Source of the DNA: Cyanobacteriota bacterium | GTDB lineage: Bacteria; Cyanobacteriota; Cyanobacteriia; PCC-6307; Cyanobiaceae | DNA length: 52,087 nt | Assembly (NCBI GenBank): GCA_027620015.1 | Contig: JAQCGH010000010.1 | Location: 1-52,087, forward strand | Direction: 5' to 3' | The notes under the pieces: generated by a model | Seen by the model: only the letters and a program-made list of their open reading frames with translations | Database searches by the model: none | Told to the model about the DNA's origin: nothing | Part shown: positions 42,821 to 52,087 of the stretch, piece by piece | How positions within the stretch are numbered: the first letter of the stretch is position 1 | How the letters are laid out: each line of letters opens with the position of its first letter | Program-made: the position numbers and the translations under genes

Positions 42821-45418
42821 TCAGACCCCCGCCAGCGCCTGGGCTTGCTGTTCGGCACTCACCACTCGGCCGCTGTCTTCGAATCCATCGATCTGATCGA
42901 AGTTGAGGTATCGATAGAGCTCGGCGCCGTAGGGGTCGATCTTTTCGGCGGCGACCTTTAGGTATTCGTGTCTGGAGGGAATGCGGCCCAGCTGGGCGCA
43001 CACCGCCGCCAGTTCGGCACTGCCCAGATACACCTGGGCGCCGTTGCCGAGGCGGTTGTTGAAGTTGCGGGTGCTGGTGGAGAACACGGTGGTGTCGTTT
43101 TCCACCCGGGCCTGGTTGCCCATGCAAAGCGAGCAGCCGGGCATCTCCATCCGTGAGCCTGCCTGCTCAAAGATGGCGTAGTAACCCTCTTCTTTGAGCA
43201 TCTCCTCGTCCATGCGGGTGGGGGGGCACACCCAAAGGCGGGCGGCGTTTTCGCCTTGCCCATTAAGCACGTTGGCTGCGGCGCGGTAGTGGCCGATGTT
43301 GGTCATGCAGCTGCCGATGAATACCTCATCGATGGCTGCGCCGGCTACCTCGGAGAGGGTTTTGACGTTGTCGGGGTCGTTGGGGCAGGCCAGGATCGGC
43401 TCTGTGATTTGGTTGAGATCGATCTCGATCACGGCGGCGTATTCGGCATCGCTATCGGCCTCCAGCAGCATCGGGTTGGCCAGCCAGGCCTCCATCGCCT
43501 TGATGCGGCGGGCCAGGCTGCGCCCATCGCAGTAGCCGCGGGCGATCATGTTTTTAAGCAGAGCTACGTTGCTGCGTAGGTATTCGCTTACGGTTTCGAC
43601 GCTGAGTTTGATCGTGCTGCCGGCGCAGGAGCGTTCAGCGGTGGCATCGGTGAGTTCAAAAGCCTGTTCCAGCTTGAGATCGGGCAGCCCCTCGATCTCC
43701 ATAATCCGGCCGTTGAACACGTTCTGTTTGCCCTCCTTGGCCACCGTGAGCAGCCCCTGCTGGATCGCCACGTAGGGGATGGCGTTCACCACATCGCGCA
43801 GGGTGACGCCCGGCTGCAGGGAGCCGGAGAACTTCACCAGCACCGATTCGGGCATGTCCAGCGGCATGGCGCCGATGGCGGCGGCGAAGGCCACTAGGCC
43901 TGAGCCGGCCGGGAAGGAGATGCCGAGGGGGAAGCGGGTGTGGCTGTCGCCGCCGGTGCCCACCGTGTCGGGCAGGAGCATGCGGTTGAGCCAGCTGTGG
44001 ATGATGCCGTCGCCAGGGCGCAGGGCCACACCGCCGCGCGACGCCATGAAATCGGGCAGCTCAGCGTGGGTTTTTAGATCCACCGGCTTGGGGTAGGCGG
44101 CGGTGTGGCAAAAGCTCTGCATCACCAGATCGGCGGAAAATCCCAGGCATGCCAGCTCCTTCATCTCATCGCGTGTCATTGGCCCGGTTGTGTCCTGGGA
44201 GCCCACGGTGGTCATCAGCGGCTCGCAGCTGCTGCCGGGGCGCACGCCTGACAGGCCGCAGGCCTTGCCCACCATCTTCTGGGCCAGGGTGTAGCCCTTG
44301 CCGGTGTCGGTTGGGGCCACTGGCCGGATGAACACCTGGCTGGCTGGTAGCCCCAGCTGGGCGCGCAACTTATCGGTGAGCGAGCGACCGATCAGCAGGG
44401 GGATGCGGCCTCCGGCCCGCACCTCATCGGTGATCGTGCTGGGTTTGAGTTCGAAGTGAGCCACGATTTCGCCTGCCCGCTCAATCGTGCCGGCGTAGGG
44501 GCGGATCGTGATCACATCGCCGCTGCTCAGGGCGCTCACGTCGCACTCGATCGGCAGAGCGCCGGAATCCTCGGCGGTGTTGAAAAAGATCGGCGCAATC
44601 TTGCCTCCCAGCACTACGCCGCCGCCGCGCTTGTTGGGCACATGCGGGATATCACTGCCGGTGTGCCACAGCACCGAGTTGATGGCGGATTTGCGTGAGC
44701 TGCCGGTGCCCACCACATCGCCCACGTAGGCCACGGGATGGCCCTTGGTTTTGAGCTCGGCGATCAGCTCGAGGCCCCCCGGCATCCGGGTTTCCAGCAT
44801 CGCCATGGCGTGCAAAGGGATGTCTGGCCGGGTGGTGGCGTGGGTGGCGGGGGAAAGATCGTCAGTGTTGGTTTCACCCTCCACTTTGAACACCGTCACG
44901 GTGATCTCAGCGGCCAGCTCTGGCTTGGCGGTGAACCACTCGGCTGCCGTCCAGCTGTCGATCACCTGCTGGGCATAGGGGTTGCTTGCCGCCAGCTCAA
45001 GCACATCGTTGTAAGCGTCGTATACGAGCAGAGTTGTGCTCAGACCTTCGGTAGCGGCGCTGGCGATGGTCGGATCGGAGTTGCTGAGTAGCTCGATTAA
45101 GGCGCTCACGTTGTAGCCGCCGATCATCGTGGCTAAAAGCTTCACGGCCGCCACTGGGTTCACTAGGGGGCTAGTAGCCGTGCCTTGGGCTATAGCCGCG
45201 AGCCAACCGGCTTTCACGTAGGCCGCCTCATCCACGCCAGGGGGGATGCGCTCACTGAGCAGATGCAGGAGGAAGGCCTCCTCGCCGGCGGGCGGTGCGA
45301 CCAGCAGTTCTGTGAGGGCACTGGTTTGTTCGGCGCTCAGGGGCAGGGCAGGCACCCCCAAGGCTTCGCGTTCGGCCACGGCGGCCCGATAACTGGGGAG
45401 GAAGGTGGCTGCAGACAT
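42821..45418 (-). CDS. acnB: bifunctional aconitate hydratase B
   Basis: 4Fe-4S enzyme of the TCA cycle, citrate to isocitrate, also with 2-methylisocitrate dehydratase activity in the family. It has AcnB architecture: an N-terminal HEAT-like domain, a swivelling domain (ARGEFNPG-free; note [19 protein letters not shown]), then the catalytic domains. Cluster cysteines lie in [12 protein letters not shown] and in [13 protein letters not shown]. The start at the ATG at 45418 gives 865 residues, the AcnB norm; a longer frame to 45445 begins with an unlikely leader. Cyanobacteria commonly have AcnB only. Confidence 0.96.
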   Translation of the reverse strand: MSAATFLPSYRAAVAEREALGVPALPLSAEQTSALTELLVAPPAGEEAFLLHLLSERIPPGVDEAAYVKAGWLAAIAQGTATSPLVNPVAAVKLLATMIGGYNVSALIELLSNSDPTIASAATEGLSTTLLVYDAYNDVLELAASNPYAQQVIDSWTAAEWFTAKPELAAEITVTVFKVEGETNTDDLSPATHATTRPDIPLHAMAMLETRMPGGLELIAELKTKGHPVAYVGDVVGTGSSRKSAINSVLWHTGSDIPHVPNKRGGGVVLGGKIAPIFFNTAEDSGALPIECDVSALSSGDVITIRPYAGTIERAGEIVAHFELKPSTITDEVRAGGRIPLLIGRSLTDKLRAQLGLPASQVFIRPVAPTDTGKGYTLAQKMVGKACGLSGVRPGSSCEPLMTTVGSQDTTGPMTRDEMKELACLGFSADLVMQSFCHTAAYPKPVDLKTHAELPDFMASRGGVALRPGDGIIHSWLNRMLLPDTVGTGGDSHTRFPLGISFPAGSGLVAFAAAIGAMPLDMPESVLVKFSGSLQPGVTLRDVVNAIPYVAIQQGLLTVAKEGKQNVFNGRIMEIEGLPDLKLEQAFELTDATAERSCAGSTIKLSVETVSEYLRSNVALLKNMIARGYCDGRSLARRIKAMEAWLANPMLLEADSDAEYAAVIEIDLNQITEPILACPNDPDNVKTLSEVAGAAIDEVFIGSCMTNIGHYRAAANVLNGQGENAARLWVCPPTRMDEEMLKEEGYYAIFEQAGSRMEMPGCSLCMGNQARVENDTTVFSTSTRNFNNRLGNGAQVYLGSAELAAVCAQLGRIPSRHEYLKVAAEKIDPYGAELYRYLNFDQIDGFEDSGRVVSAEQQAQALAGV

Positions 45419-45501
45419 GCCCGGTCGCGTCGATCTACACCCCATTGTTCTTGGCAGGCGGCCCTTTTGGTGGTCGCAATCGCTGCTGACTAGGGTGGAA
45501 G

Positions 45502-46584
45502 ATGACTCCGCAGCGCCGTTCTGACGGCCTCAGGCCCATGACCACCACCACCGCCGATTTGCATGTGGTGGAAACTCGACCACTTGTGCCTCCGGCGCTG
45601 TTGCACCGTGAGTTGCCGATCAGCGATCGTTCAACGAGAACGGTTCAACAAGCCAGAGAACGCATTAAGGCAATCCTGCATGGCAGCGATTCCCGCTTAC
45701 TGGTGATCGTTGGGCCCTGCTCGGTGCACGATGTTGCCGCGGCTCACGAATACGCCGCGGCAATAGCCAAAGCTCATGAGCTCTACCGGGATTCGCTCGA
45801 GATCGTGATGCGGGTTTATTTCGAGAAGCCCCGCACCACCGTGGGCTGGAAGGGCCTGATCAATGACCCCCACCTTGATGGCAGCTACGACATCAATACG
45901 GGACTGCGTGTAGCGCGCAGCCTGCTGCTGCATCTAGCCGAGATGGGCCTGCCGGCGGCTACCGAGCTGCTTGATCCGGTGGTGCCCCAATACATCGCCG
46001 ATCTGATCAGCTGGACGGCCATCGGCGCCCGCACCACCGAAAGCCAGACCCACCGGGAGATGGCCTCGGGTTTGTCGATGCCGATTGGCTTCAAAAATGG
46101 CACCGACGGAAGTGCCATCACCGCCATCAATGCCATGGAGGCAGCTGCGCGGCCCCACCATTTCCTTGGCATCAATGGGGAGGGCCAGGCGGCGATCGTG
46201 ACCACCACGGGCAACCCCGATGGCCATCTGGTCTTGCGGGGTGGTAGCCGCGGCACCAACTACCACCCGGAGGCGGTAGAGAATGCCGCCGCTGAACTTG
46301 CTAGATCCGGCCTGCCGCCTCGGGTGATGGTGGATTGCAGCCATGGCAACTCCAATAAGGACTATCGCCTTCAAAGTGAGGTTGCAGCCCAGGTGGCCGC
46401 CCAGCTGAGCGCGCGTTCTAGCCACGTGATGGGAGTGATGCTGGAGAGCCATCTGGTGGCTGGCAGCCAGAAGATTCCTTCAGACCTAAGCCAGCTCACC
46501 TACGGCCAGAGCATTACCGACGCCTGCATCGATCTGGCCACCACCTCTGAGGTGCTCGAAACCCTGGCTAAGGCGGTGCGCTAG
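45502..46584 (+). CDS. 3-deoxy-7-phosphoheptulonate (DAHP) synthase, type I
   Basis: First step of the shikimate pathway: PEP plus erythrose 4-phosphate to DAHP. Type I (AroF/G/H) motifs are [55 protein letters not shown] and [12 protein letters not shown]. Feedback specificity cannot be read off. The start is the ATG at 45502, preceded by a weak purine-rich GGTGGAAG; an in-frame ATG at 45538 gives a more usual N-terminus. Its stop shares CTAG with the convergent kinase-like gene. Confidence 0.93.
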   Translation: MTPQRRSDGLRPMTTTTADLHVVETRPLVPPALLHRELPISDRSTRTVQQARERIKAILHGSDSRLLVIVGPCSVHDVAAAHEYAAAIAKAHELYRDSLEIVMRVYFEKPRTTVGWKGLINDPHLDGSYDINTGLRVARSLLLHLAEMGLPAATELLDPVVPQYIADLISWTAIGARTTESQTHREMASGLSMPIGFKNGTDGSAITAINAMEAAARPHHFLGINGEGQAAIVTTTGNPDGHLVLRGGSRGTNYHPEAVENAAAELARSGLPPRVMVDCSHGNSNKDYRLQSEVAAQVAAQLSARSSHVMGVMLESHLVAGSQKIPSDLSQLTYGQSITDACIDLATTSEVLETLAKAVR

Positions 46585-47255
46585 CTGAGCCGTTGCCACA
46601 GCCAGCCAGCCGCCAGCGGCACCGTGAAGTTGTCGAGGCCCCCGACCGCCAGCTGCTCCAGCACCACTGCAGTAGCGCTGATGGCCAGCAGGGCCGGCAG
46701 CTCCGGGTGGGGCAGGCCAGCTGCGATCGCCAGCTGGCGTACAAGCAGCAGCATGGCCAGGCTGCCAGCGGCCATGGCGCCGGTGCCAGTGACGGATTTG
46801 CGCTGGCCCCACACCAGCCAGCAAGGGGAGTTCACTAGGGGACCCAGCAGTCCGGCAAGACCATCGCCCACGGCCATTACCAGCACGCCAGCGGCTACGG
46901 CGGCGGGTTGCTGCGGCCAAAACTGCAGCAGCAGCAGGGTGATTGAGGCCCCATAGGCGATGGTGCCGTAGCTGGCCCGGCCCACATCTTCGATGGCTGG
47001 CAGCAGGCGGAAACGATGGTTCATTGCCGCCAGCAGCGTGATGAGGGCGGCAGCGGGGATGGCGATCAGGCGATCAATGCCGGTAGCCCAGGCGATCGGC
47101 ACCACGGCGCCGGTGCCGATGTGAACCAACTTGCGACTCCATTCCCGTTGACCATTCCAGCGCCGCCGCACCTGCAGCGCCGCTAGTGCCAACAGGGCCA
47201 GCCAGCCAGCAACGGCCGCCACTCCCAGCAGCTGCTGCGACCATCCAGCGGCCAT
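46581..47255 (-). CDS. phytol/dolichol kinase-like membrane protein
   Basis: About 224 residues and about seven hydrophobic segments, in the dolichol/phytol kinase (VTE5-like) and CDP-DAG synthase-type superfamily. The conserved parts are WSRKLVHIGTGAVVPIAW near residue 40, VMAVGDGLAGLLGPLV and GQRKSVTGTGAMAAGSLAML. In cyanobacteria such proteins may salvage phytol for tocopherol; the exact alcohol is not shown by the sequence. It ends on the CTAG shared with the DAHP synthase gene and lies 4 bp downstream of the sigma factor gene. Confidence 0.8.
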   Translation of the reverse strand: MAAGWSQQLLGVAAVAGWLALLALAALQVRRRWNGQREWSRKLVHIGTGAVVPIAWATGIDRLIAIPAAALITLLAAMNHRFRLLPAIEDVGRASYGTIAYGASITLLLLQFWPQQPAAVAAGVLVMAVGDGLAGLLGPLVNSPCWLVWGQRKSVTGTGAMAAGSLAMLLLVRQLAIAAGLPHPELPALLAISATAVVLEQLAVGGLDNFTVPLAAGWLWQRLS

Positions 47256-47259
47256 GGGC

Positions 47260-48288
47260 TCAAGCGGCCTGCTGGTAGTTGCTCATCAGGCGCAGCTTCA
47301 TGATTGCTTTTGCCTCCAGTTGCCGCACTCGCTCTCGGGACACATTGATCAGCCTGCCAATCTCCGCCAGGGTGAGAGGTTCGGTCCCCTCTAGGCCGAA
47401 GCGCAGCTTGAGGATTTGCTGTTCCCGGTCATTTAGCTGGGAGAGCCAGGTGCCTAGGTGCTCCTTTTGGATGTGCCGGTCCATCGAGTCCAGGTGCTCA
47501 TTACTGGCCGGATCGGCAATTAGTTCGCCCAGAGTGCTGCGATCTTCTTCGCCGCGGGCATGGGCATCGAGGGAGGCACATGGAGCGCTTTGCGTTATTA
47601 GATCTTCGAGGTCCCGCGGGGCCATATCCATGGCATGGGACAGCTCTAGGCGATTCGGCTGGCGGCCTAGCCGATGGGAAAGCTCCCGGCTGATACGCCG
47701 CATCTTCGAAAGCTTTTCACTGATGTGAATCGGCAGACGAATTGTGCGGGCGCTGTTATCGATGGCCCGAGTCATCCCCTGACGGATCCACCAATAGGCA
47801 TAGGTCGAAAATTTGTATCCCATTGCTGGGTCGAACTTGTCCACTGCTCGCTCTAAGCCGATCGCCCCTTCTTGCACTAAATCCAGCAGCTCCAGCCCCT
47901 GGTTTTGATACTTCTTGGCGACGCTAACTACAAGGCGCAGGTTGGCCGCCATCATTCGATCCCGGGCCCGCTGGGCCATGCGTAGCTGGCGCTTGTGCTT
48001 AGGGCCGTGCTCTTCTGCGGGCAGCTCTAAAAGCCGTTTGCCAGCCTGCACGTGGTGAGCCAGCTCAATTTCTTCTGCTGCTGTGAGCAGCGGCACCCGG
48101 CCGATGGTGCCTAGGTACCAGCCAATCGAATCGGCACTAAGACGGCCGCCAGCTTTAGGACCTGTGGCTGCGCGCCCTTTAGTCGAAGAAGGTTTATTAG
48201 CTAAAGCAGTCTTCGCCATCAAAGATAGCGAATGCTTCGAGGCGTTGCTGTCAACAACGTCCGAAGCGGATTGCAAAGGCGTCCCCAC
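47260..48288 (-). CDS. RNA polymerase sigma factor, group 2 (RpoD-like)
   Basis: A sigma70-family factor of about 342 residues. Region 1.2 has SIGWYLGTIGRVPLLTAAEE; region 2 has NLRLVVSVAKKYQNQGLELL then DLVQEGAIGLERAVDKFDP and YAYWWIRQGMTRAI; region 4 has LTLAEIGRLINVSRERVRQL. The short N-terminus without the long region 1.1 of the primary factor indicates a non-essential group 2 factor. I start it at a GTG (48288) because GGAGG lies 7 bases upstream; an ATG at 48219 and a GTG at 48327 are alternatives. ppk lies upstream in the same direction, 96 bp away. Confidence 0.92.
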   Translation of the reverse strand: MGTPLQSASDVVDSNASKHSLSLMAKTALANKPSSTKGRAATGPKAGGRLSADSIGWYLGTIGRVPLLTAAEEIELAHHVQAGKRLLELPAEEHGPKHKRQLRMAQRARDRMMAANLRLVVSVAKKYQNQGLELLDLVQEGAIGLERAVDKFDPAMGYKFSTYAYWWIRQGMTRAIDNSARTIRLPIHISEKLSKMRRISRELSHRLGRQPNRLELSHAMDMAPRDLEDLITQSAPCASLDAHARGEEDRSTLGELIADPASNEHLDSMDRHIQKEHLGTWLSQLNDREQQILKLRFGLEGTEPLTLAEIGRLINVSRERVRQLEAKAIMKLRLMSNYQQAA

Positions 48289-48295
48289 ACCCCAG

Positions 48296-48300
48296 CCTCC
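48296..48300 (-). promoter_or_regulatory. Shine-Dalgarno site that fixes the sigma factor start
   Basis: GGAGG on the minus strand, 7 bases before the GTG at 48288. Confidence 0.6.
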
Positions 48301-48384
48301 GAATTGGATTTGGCTGAAATATACCACTCTTAGGTTGGTTTTAACTATTTGATTTGGAAGATTTCCTGTATGGATTCCTTCTTA

Positions 48385-50523
48385 TCAGGTCACCAAACCA
48401 CCGCGCCAGCGACTCATCATTTCCCGCTGAACCAGATGTTGTTCGCTTTCGAGCTGTCGTTGACTGAACTTTCCTTGGTTGTCCATGTGCCAAGCACTGG
48501 TGTCATTTAGGTAGAGATCGATGACCTGCTCAAGCTGATGGCGAAGTTTTGGATCTTCGATCGGGGCTACTGCCTCAATTCGTCTGTCCAGGTTTCGTGA
48601 CATCCAGTCAGCGCTGCCGAAGAAAAGTTCGGGCTCGCCGCCATTGCTAAACCAAAACAGTCGCGAATGTTCGAGGAAACGACCGATCACACTTACAACC
48701 TGGATGTTGTCACTGACGCCTTCCAGTTGGGGCCGCAGGCTGCACATGCCACGTACCACCAGATCGATTATGACGTCGGCTTGGGAGGCCTCGTAGAGCA
48801 AGGCGACGATCGCTGGATCGACCAGGGCATTCATCTTTGCCCGGATATGGCCGCCTCTGCCATCTTTTGCATGCTCGATTTCGCGGCGAATCAGGCCTTC
48901 CATTCGACTGCGCAGCGTCACCGGAGCCACCAGTAAGCGGCGGAAGCTTTGCTGCTTGGAGAAACCGGTGAGGTAGTTGAACAACTCCACTAGGTCGGCG
49001 CCGAACTCAGGCCTGGCCGTGAGTAGTCCGATATCGGTGTAGTGGCTTGAGGTTTTGGAGTTGTAATTACCCGTACCTATATGCACGTAGCTGTTGAGAC
49101 GGTCCTTCTCCTTGCGAACTACCAACAGGATTTTCGTGTGAGTTTTTAGGCCAAGCACGCCGTAGACGACGTGCACTCCAGAAGCCTCCAATTGCTTAGC
49201 CCACTGGATGTTGTTGTCCTCGTCGAAGCGGGCTTTTAATTCAACTAGTGCCATCACCTGCTTGCCGTTTTCGGCGGCTCTAATCAGCGCTGCCACCACC
49301 GGTGAGTTTTTAGAGGTGCGATATAGGGTCATTTTGATAGCCAATACCGAGGGGTCATCGGCGGCCTGGTTGAGGAATTCCTCTACAGATGTAGAAAACA
49401 GGTCGTAGGGGTGATGCAGCAGAACGTCTCCCCTGCGGATCACCGAGAAGATGCTTTCAAATTCCTCGGCCTTAATGGAGCCGTCTTCCAGTTGGCTCTT
49501 CTGGGTGCGGGCAAGGGCAGGAGTGGTGCGGCCTTTGTGGGGCTTCTCCTTCAGCTTGGGTAATGGAATAGCCAGCAGGCTCATTAGATCGTCGAGGCCT
49601 AGGGGGCCATTGACCCGGTAGATGTCTTCCGCTTCGACGGCGGTGCCCTCCATCAGCAGCTGCACCACTGCTTCCGGCATCTCATCGGCCACCTCCAGCC
49701 GCACCACCTCGCCGCCGCGTCGACGTTTTCGCAGACCCTCCTCTAGGGCCTCCATCAGATCGTCGGCCTCTAAGTCGCGCAATTCCAGGTCGGCGTCGCG
49801 GGTGACGCGGAAGAAGTAGTGCCCTTCAACGTGCATGCCTGGGAACAGCAGGCCGAGGTTGAAGGCCACCACCTGCTCTAGAGGCACGGCCGTGTAGACG
49901 GCTTCGGGTTGCTTGCCACTCAGATGGGTGGGGATCTGGACGAATCGGGGCAGGTTTTTCTGCGGCACCTTCACTCGGGCGAATTCCTGCTGACCCGTAT
50001 CGGGGTCTCGCACTAGGGCGGCCACGTTGAGACTCAGGTTGCTGATGAAGGGAAAGGGGTGGGAGGGATCCACCGCTAAGGGGGTGAGAACTGGGAAAAT
50101 GGCGCTCTGGAAGTAAGCGTTGAGCCAGTCCCGTTGGGATTCGTTGAGGTTGGCGTAGTCGGTGAGGTAGACCCCGTAGTCGAAGAGATGGTTCTTGAGG
50201 GAATGGCGGTAGTGCTGCTGCTGCATCTCCAGCAGGGGGCGTAGCTTGGTGCGGATCGCCTGAAGCTGTTGTTGGGCGGTGAGTCCGTCATCACTAAGAG
50301 TGCTCACCCCAGCATCGATTTGAGACTTCAGGGAGGCCACCCTCACCATGAAGAACTCATCGAGGTTGTTGCTGAAAATGGCGCTGAACTTCGCCTGCTC
50401 AAGTAGCGGAGTGTGCTCGTCTAAGGCTTGTGCCAGTACCCGATAGTTGAATTCCAGCCAACTCAGTTCGCGGTTGATATAAAGCTCAGGAGCTAGCTGG
50501 GTTTCAGCCGTTGATTTCGCCAT
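48385..50523 (-). CDS. ppk: polyphosphate kinase 1
   Basis: Reversible synthesis of inorganic polyphosphate from ATP, at the membrane, 712 residues. The N-terminus has INRELSWLEFNYRVLAQALD; the catalytic region has TLYRTSKNSPVVAALIRAAE, ELKARFDEDNNIQWAKQLE and the phosphorylated-histidine segment VHIGTGNYNSKTSSHYTDIG. The C-terminal domain includes DLVVRGMCSLRP and SADWMSRNLDRRIE. Full length. With pstS nearby it belongs to phosphate metabolism, but no Pho box is visible in its 48-bp upstream gap. Confidence 0.96.
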   Translation of the reverse strand: MAKSTAETQLAPELYINRELSWLEFNYRVLAQALDEHTPLLEQAKFSAIFSNNLDEFFMVRVASLKSQIDAGVSTLSDDGLTAQQQLQAIRTKLRPLLEMQQQHYRHSLKNHLFDYGVYLTDYANLNESQRDWLNAYFQSAIFPVLTPLAVDPSHPFPFISNLSLNVAALVRDPDTGQQEFARVKVPQKNLPRFVQIPTHLSGKQPEAVYTAVPLEQVVAFNLGLLFPGMHVEGHYFFRVTRDADLELRDLEADDLMEALEEGLRKRRRGGEVVRLEVADEMPEAVVQLLMEGTAVEAEDIYRVNGPLGLDDLMSLLAIPLPKLKEKPHKGRTTPALARTQKSQLEDGSIKAEEFESIFSVIRRGDVLLHHPYDLFSTSVEEFLNQAADDPSVLAIKMTLYRTSKNSPVVAALIRAAENGKQVMALVELKARFDEDNNIQWAKQLEASGVHVVYGVLGLKTHTKILLVVRKEKDRLNSYVHIGTGNYNSKTSSHYTDIGLLTARPEFGADLVELFNYLTGFSKQQSFRRLLVAPVTLRSRMEGLIRREIEHAKDGRGGHIRAKMNALVDPAIVALLYEASQADVIIDLVVRGMCSLRPQLEGVSDNIQVVSVIGRFLEHSRLFWFSNGGEPELFFGSADWMSRNLDRRIEAVAPIEDPKLRHQLEQVIDLYLNDTSAWHMDNQGKFSQRQLESEQHLVQREMMSRWRGGLVT

Positions 50524-50571
50524 GCCGCCACTATCCCGCCCAGGGCCCTCATCATTTTCAAAGTAGCAATA

Positions 50572-51906
50572 TCAACCTTCTGATCCGTGTATCCGTGGTG
50601 TCATCTCAGAAGGTGGGTGAGTTGGCAGGCCACCGGCCACCAGTAGGGCCACCCCCACCAGCAAGGCGATTCCAAGCCAGAAGGGGCTCTGGCGCCCTGT
50701 GGTTTCGTAGGCCAGCCCCGCCAGCGGTGGGCCCAGGAAGCTGCCCAGGCTCTGTAGCCCCTGGAGGCTGCCCAGGGCAGCGCCCTGGCCTTCATTGTCG
50801 AGCCGGCGCGATACCAGGCTGCGCAGGCAGGGGGTGACCAGACCGGTGCCGAGGGCGAGGATCGCCACGGCACTGAATACCACTGGTTGGGCGTTTGCCC
50901 GGGTGGCCAGGGGAATCAGCAGGCAGCCGGCGATCACAAAGCCCAGTCCGGCCAAGGTGAGCCGCCATTCACCGAACTGCCTTACCAGCGGTCCGATTAG
51001 GCCGCCCTGCACCACAGTGGCCACCACGCCAACTACCAGGAAGGCAGCGGCGGCCAGGCCGGGCCCCCAGTTGAAGGCCTGCTTGAAATAGAGGACCAGC
51101 ACGGCGGTAAAGCCGTTGAAAGCAAGGAAAAACAGAAAAAATGCAATGCAAAGCCGCCGAACCTGGGGGTTGGTGAACACCCTTTGCAGGGCGACCAATG
51201 GGTTGAGATCTCGCTTTCGTGGCATGGCCCGGCGTGCTTCTGGCGGGTGGGTTTCTGGCAGCACGGTGAGCACCAGCACAAGGTTGAGCACGGCGATCGC
51301 TACGGCAACGAGCAGCGGCAGGGTGACGCTGATCTGGCCCAGCAGTCCGCCTAGGGCGGGGCCAAGAATGAAGCCCAGGCCAAATGCCACCCCGATCAGG
51401 CCGAAGGCCTTGGCCCGTTTTTCTGGCGGCGAGATGTCGGCTAGTACGGCGCTTGCTGTGGCGGCGGTGCCGCCGCTCACCCCATCAATTAATCGAGCCC
51501 CGAATAGCAGGAGCAGGGGCAACCCGGAGGCCTGGGCGGCGGGCCAGAGGTTGCCCCATGGCAGGCTGATGGTGAGGGCAAAAAGGGCCAGGCCCAGCAC
51601 CGAACCCCCCACACAAACGCTGATTACCGGTTTGCGGCCGTAGCGATCACTGAGGGCGCCGATCAGGGGCGTGAAGGCGAACTGGGCCAACGCGTAACTA
51701 CCCGCCAGTAGCCCCAGCACCCGGCCGTCGCTGGTGAAGCCCGCCAGCAGAAATGGCAGCAGCGGAAATACGATGCTTTCACCCAGCCGGTCGTTCAGCA
51801 GGGTGAGGAAGGCGCAGAGGAAGGTGGAGGGACGGGAGATGGTCAGGCGGCTGTGATTCCACACGTTATGGGGGGAGATGAAAATGATTTGCACCGGGCC
51901 ATCCAT
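50572..51906 (-). CDS. major facilitator superfamily transporter, TetA-like
   Basis: About 444 residues with twelve membrane helices. The MFS loop motif is GALSDRYGRKP, and the TetA/drug-efflux motif GPALGGLLG follows helix 5 (ISPPEKRAKAFGLIGVAFGL). It is likely a proton-driven exporter; the substrate is unknown. The start is taken at the ATG at 51906; the frame extends to 52047 but would run across the divergent gene. Only 36 bp separate the two starts. Confidence 0.85.
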   Translation of the reverse strand: MDGPVQIIFISPHNVWNHSRLTISRPSTFLCAFLTLLNDRLGESIVFPLLPFLLAGFTSDGRVLGLLAGSYALAQFAFTPLIGALSDRYGRKPVISVCVGGSVLGLALFALTISLPWGNLWPAAQASGLPLLLLFGARLIDGVSGGTAATASAVLADISPPEKRAKAFGLIGVAFGLGFILGPALGGLLGQISVTLPLLVAVAIAVLNLVLVLTVLPETHPPEARRAMPRKRDLNPLVALQRVFTNPQVRRLCIAFFLFFLAFNGFTAVLVLYFKQAFNWGPGLAAAAFLVVGVVATVVQGGLIGPLVRQFGEWRLTLAGLGFVIAGCLLIPLATRANAQPVVFSAVAILALGTGLVTPCLRSLVSRRLDNEGQGAALGSLQGLQSLGSFLGPPLAGLAYETTGRQSPFWLGIALLVGVALLVAGGLPTHPPSEMTPRIHGSEG

Positions 51907-51931
51907 GCTTGGGCCTGGCGCTCGGTTTGAG

Positions 51932-51936
51932 AAGGA
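51932..51936 (+). promoter_or_regulatory. Shine-Dalgarno site of the right-edge gene
   Basis: AAGGA lies 6 bases before the ATG at 51943, showing this frame is probably translated. Confidence 0.55.
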
Positions 51937-51942
51937 TGGGAG

Positions 51943-52087
51943 ATGACGGCATCCCAGTTGAGCCACCTCAATGCCACCGGCGAGGTGCACATGGTGGAGG
52001 TGGGCGATCGGCCCACCCCCGCCCATCCCTTGCTTCTGGTGGTGCATGGCCGTTCAGGCGGCCAGCTGCCTGAAGAGCTGGTAGCCC
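51943..52087 (+). CDS. moaC-like N-terminus joined to a CbiX-like sequence (partial)
   Basis: An open frame cut by the right edge after 48 codons. Residues 5-24 (QLSHLNATGEVHMVEVGDRP) clearly match the start of MoaC, the cyclic pyranopterin monophosphate synthase of molybdenum cofactor synthesis. The next residues should then read like VR.A.AEG, but instead they become HPLLLVVHGRSGGQLPEEL, which resembles the first strand of sirohydrochlorin cobaltochelatase (CbiX)-type proteins. No other frame continues MoaC. It may be a deletion fusion of moaC with its downstream neighbour, a true fusion protein or an assembly join. It is divergent from the MFS gene. Confidence 0.55.
   Translation, partial: MTASQLSHLNATGEVHMVEVGDRPTPAHPLLLVVHGRSGGQLPEELVA

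Overview
The window looks like chromosomal core sequence of a picocyanobacterium (Cyanobium / Synechococcus / Prochlorococcus lineage). The evidence is a GC-rich genome (about 60% by eye), genes packed with very short gaps, a PsbQ (CyanoQ) photosystem II lipoprotein, a Tic20-like protein, an HpsJ-like protein, DUF1400, DUF3134 and DUF502 proteins. The order dnaN - PRC-barrel protein - purL - purF - gyrA-like - TPR - queG - nusB - ftsY - argH - RRM protein - dus also matches the first genes of Prochlorococcus and marine Synechococcus chromosomes as I know them. I see no rRNA, tRNA, CRISPR array, insertion sequence or prophage.

Layout. 1-18447 is the left arm of the presumed origin: a FAD oxidoreductase, dusA, an RRM protein, argH, ftsY, nusB, two membrane proteins, queG, a TPR protein, a gyrA-type topoisomerase subunit, purF, purL, a PRC-barrel protein and dnaN. 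18448-18855 is the only long non-coding stretch. It is AT-rich (about 38% G+C over 18541-18780 by hand count), carries TTTTCC-type motifs resembling cyanobacterial DnaA boxes, and is the best candidate for oriC. 18856-28418 holds thrC, a DUF1400 protein, an ABC1-family kinase, recN, uvrA and a LytR-CpsA-Psr protein. 28486-35375 holds purT, mraY, argG, rpsF, a Tic20-like gene, aroE and several small unknowns. 35488-42726 holds dnaK (with a clear terminator), pstS (with a Pho-box-like site), a thiO-like gene, psbQ, purU and a radical SAM gene. 42821-52087 holds acnB, a DAHP synthase, a phytol/dolichol-kinase-like gene, a group 2 sigma factor, ppk, an MFS exporter and the 5' end of a moaC-like reading frame.

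The genes are housekeeping: replication and repair (dnaN, gyrA, recN, uvrA), purine synthesis (purF, purL, and purT with the formate-producing purU), arginine (argG, argH), aromatic amino acids (aroE, DAHP synthase), threonine, cell wall (mraY, LCP), protein targeting and folding (ftsY, dnaK), and phosphate (pstS, ppk).

I found no convincing new multi-gene system. The points most worth checking are: (1) the right-edge frame, which begins like MoaC and then switches to an unrelated chelatase-like sequence; (2) the candidate replication origin; (3) a thiO-like gene with no ATG, GTG or TTG start before its nucleotide-binding motif; (4) the Pho-box-like repeat before pstS; (5) three convergent gene pairs that end on one shared CTAG.
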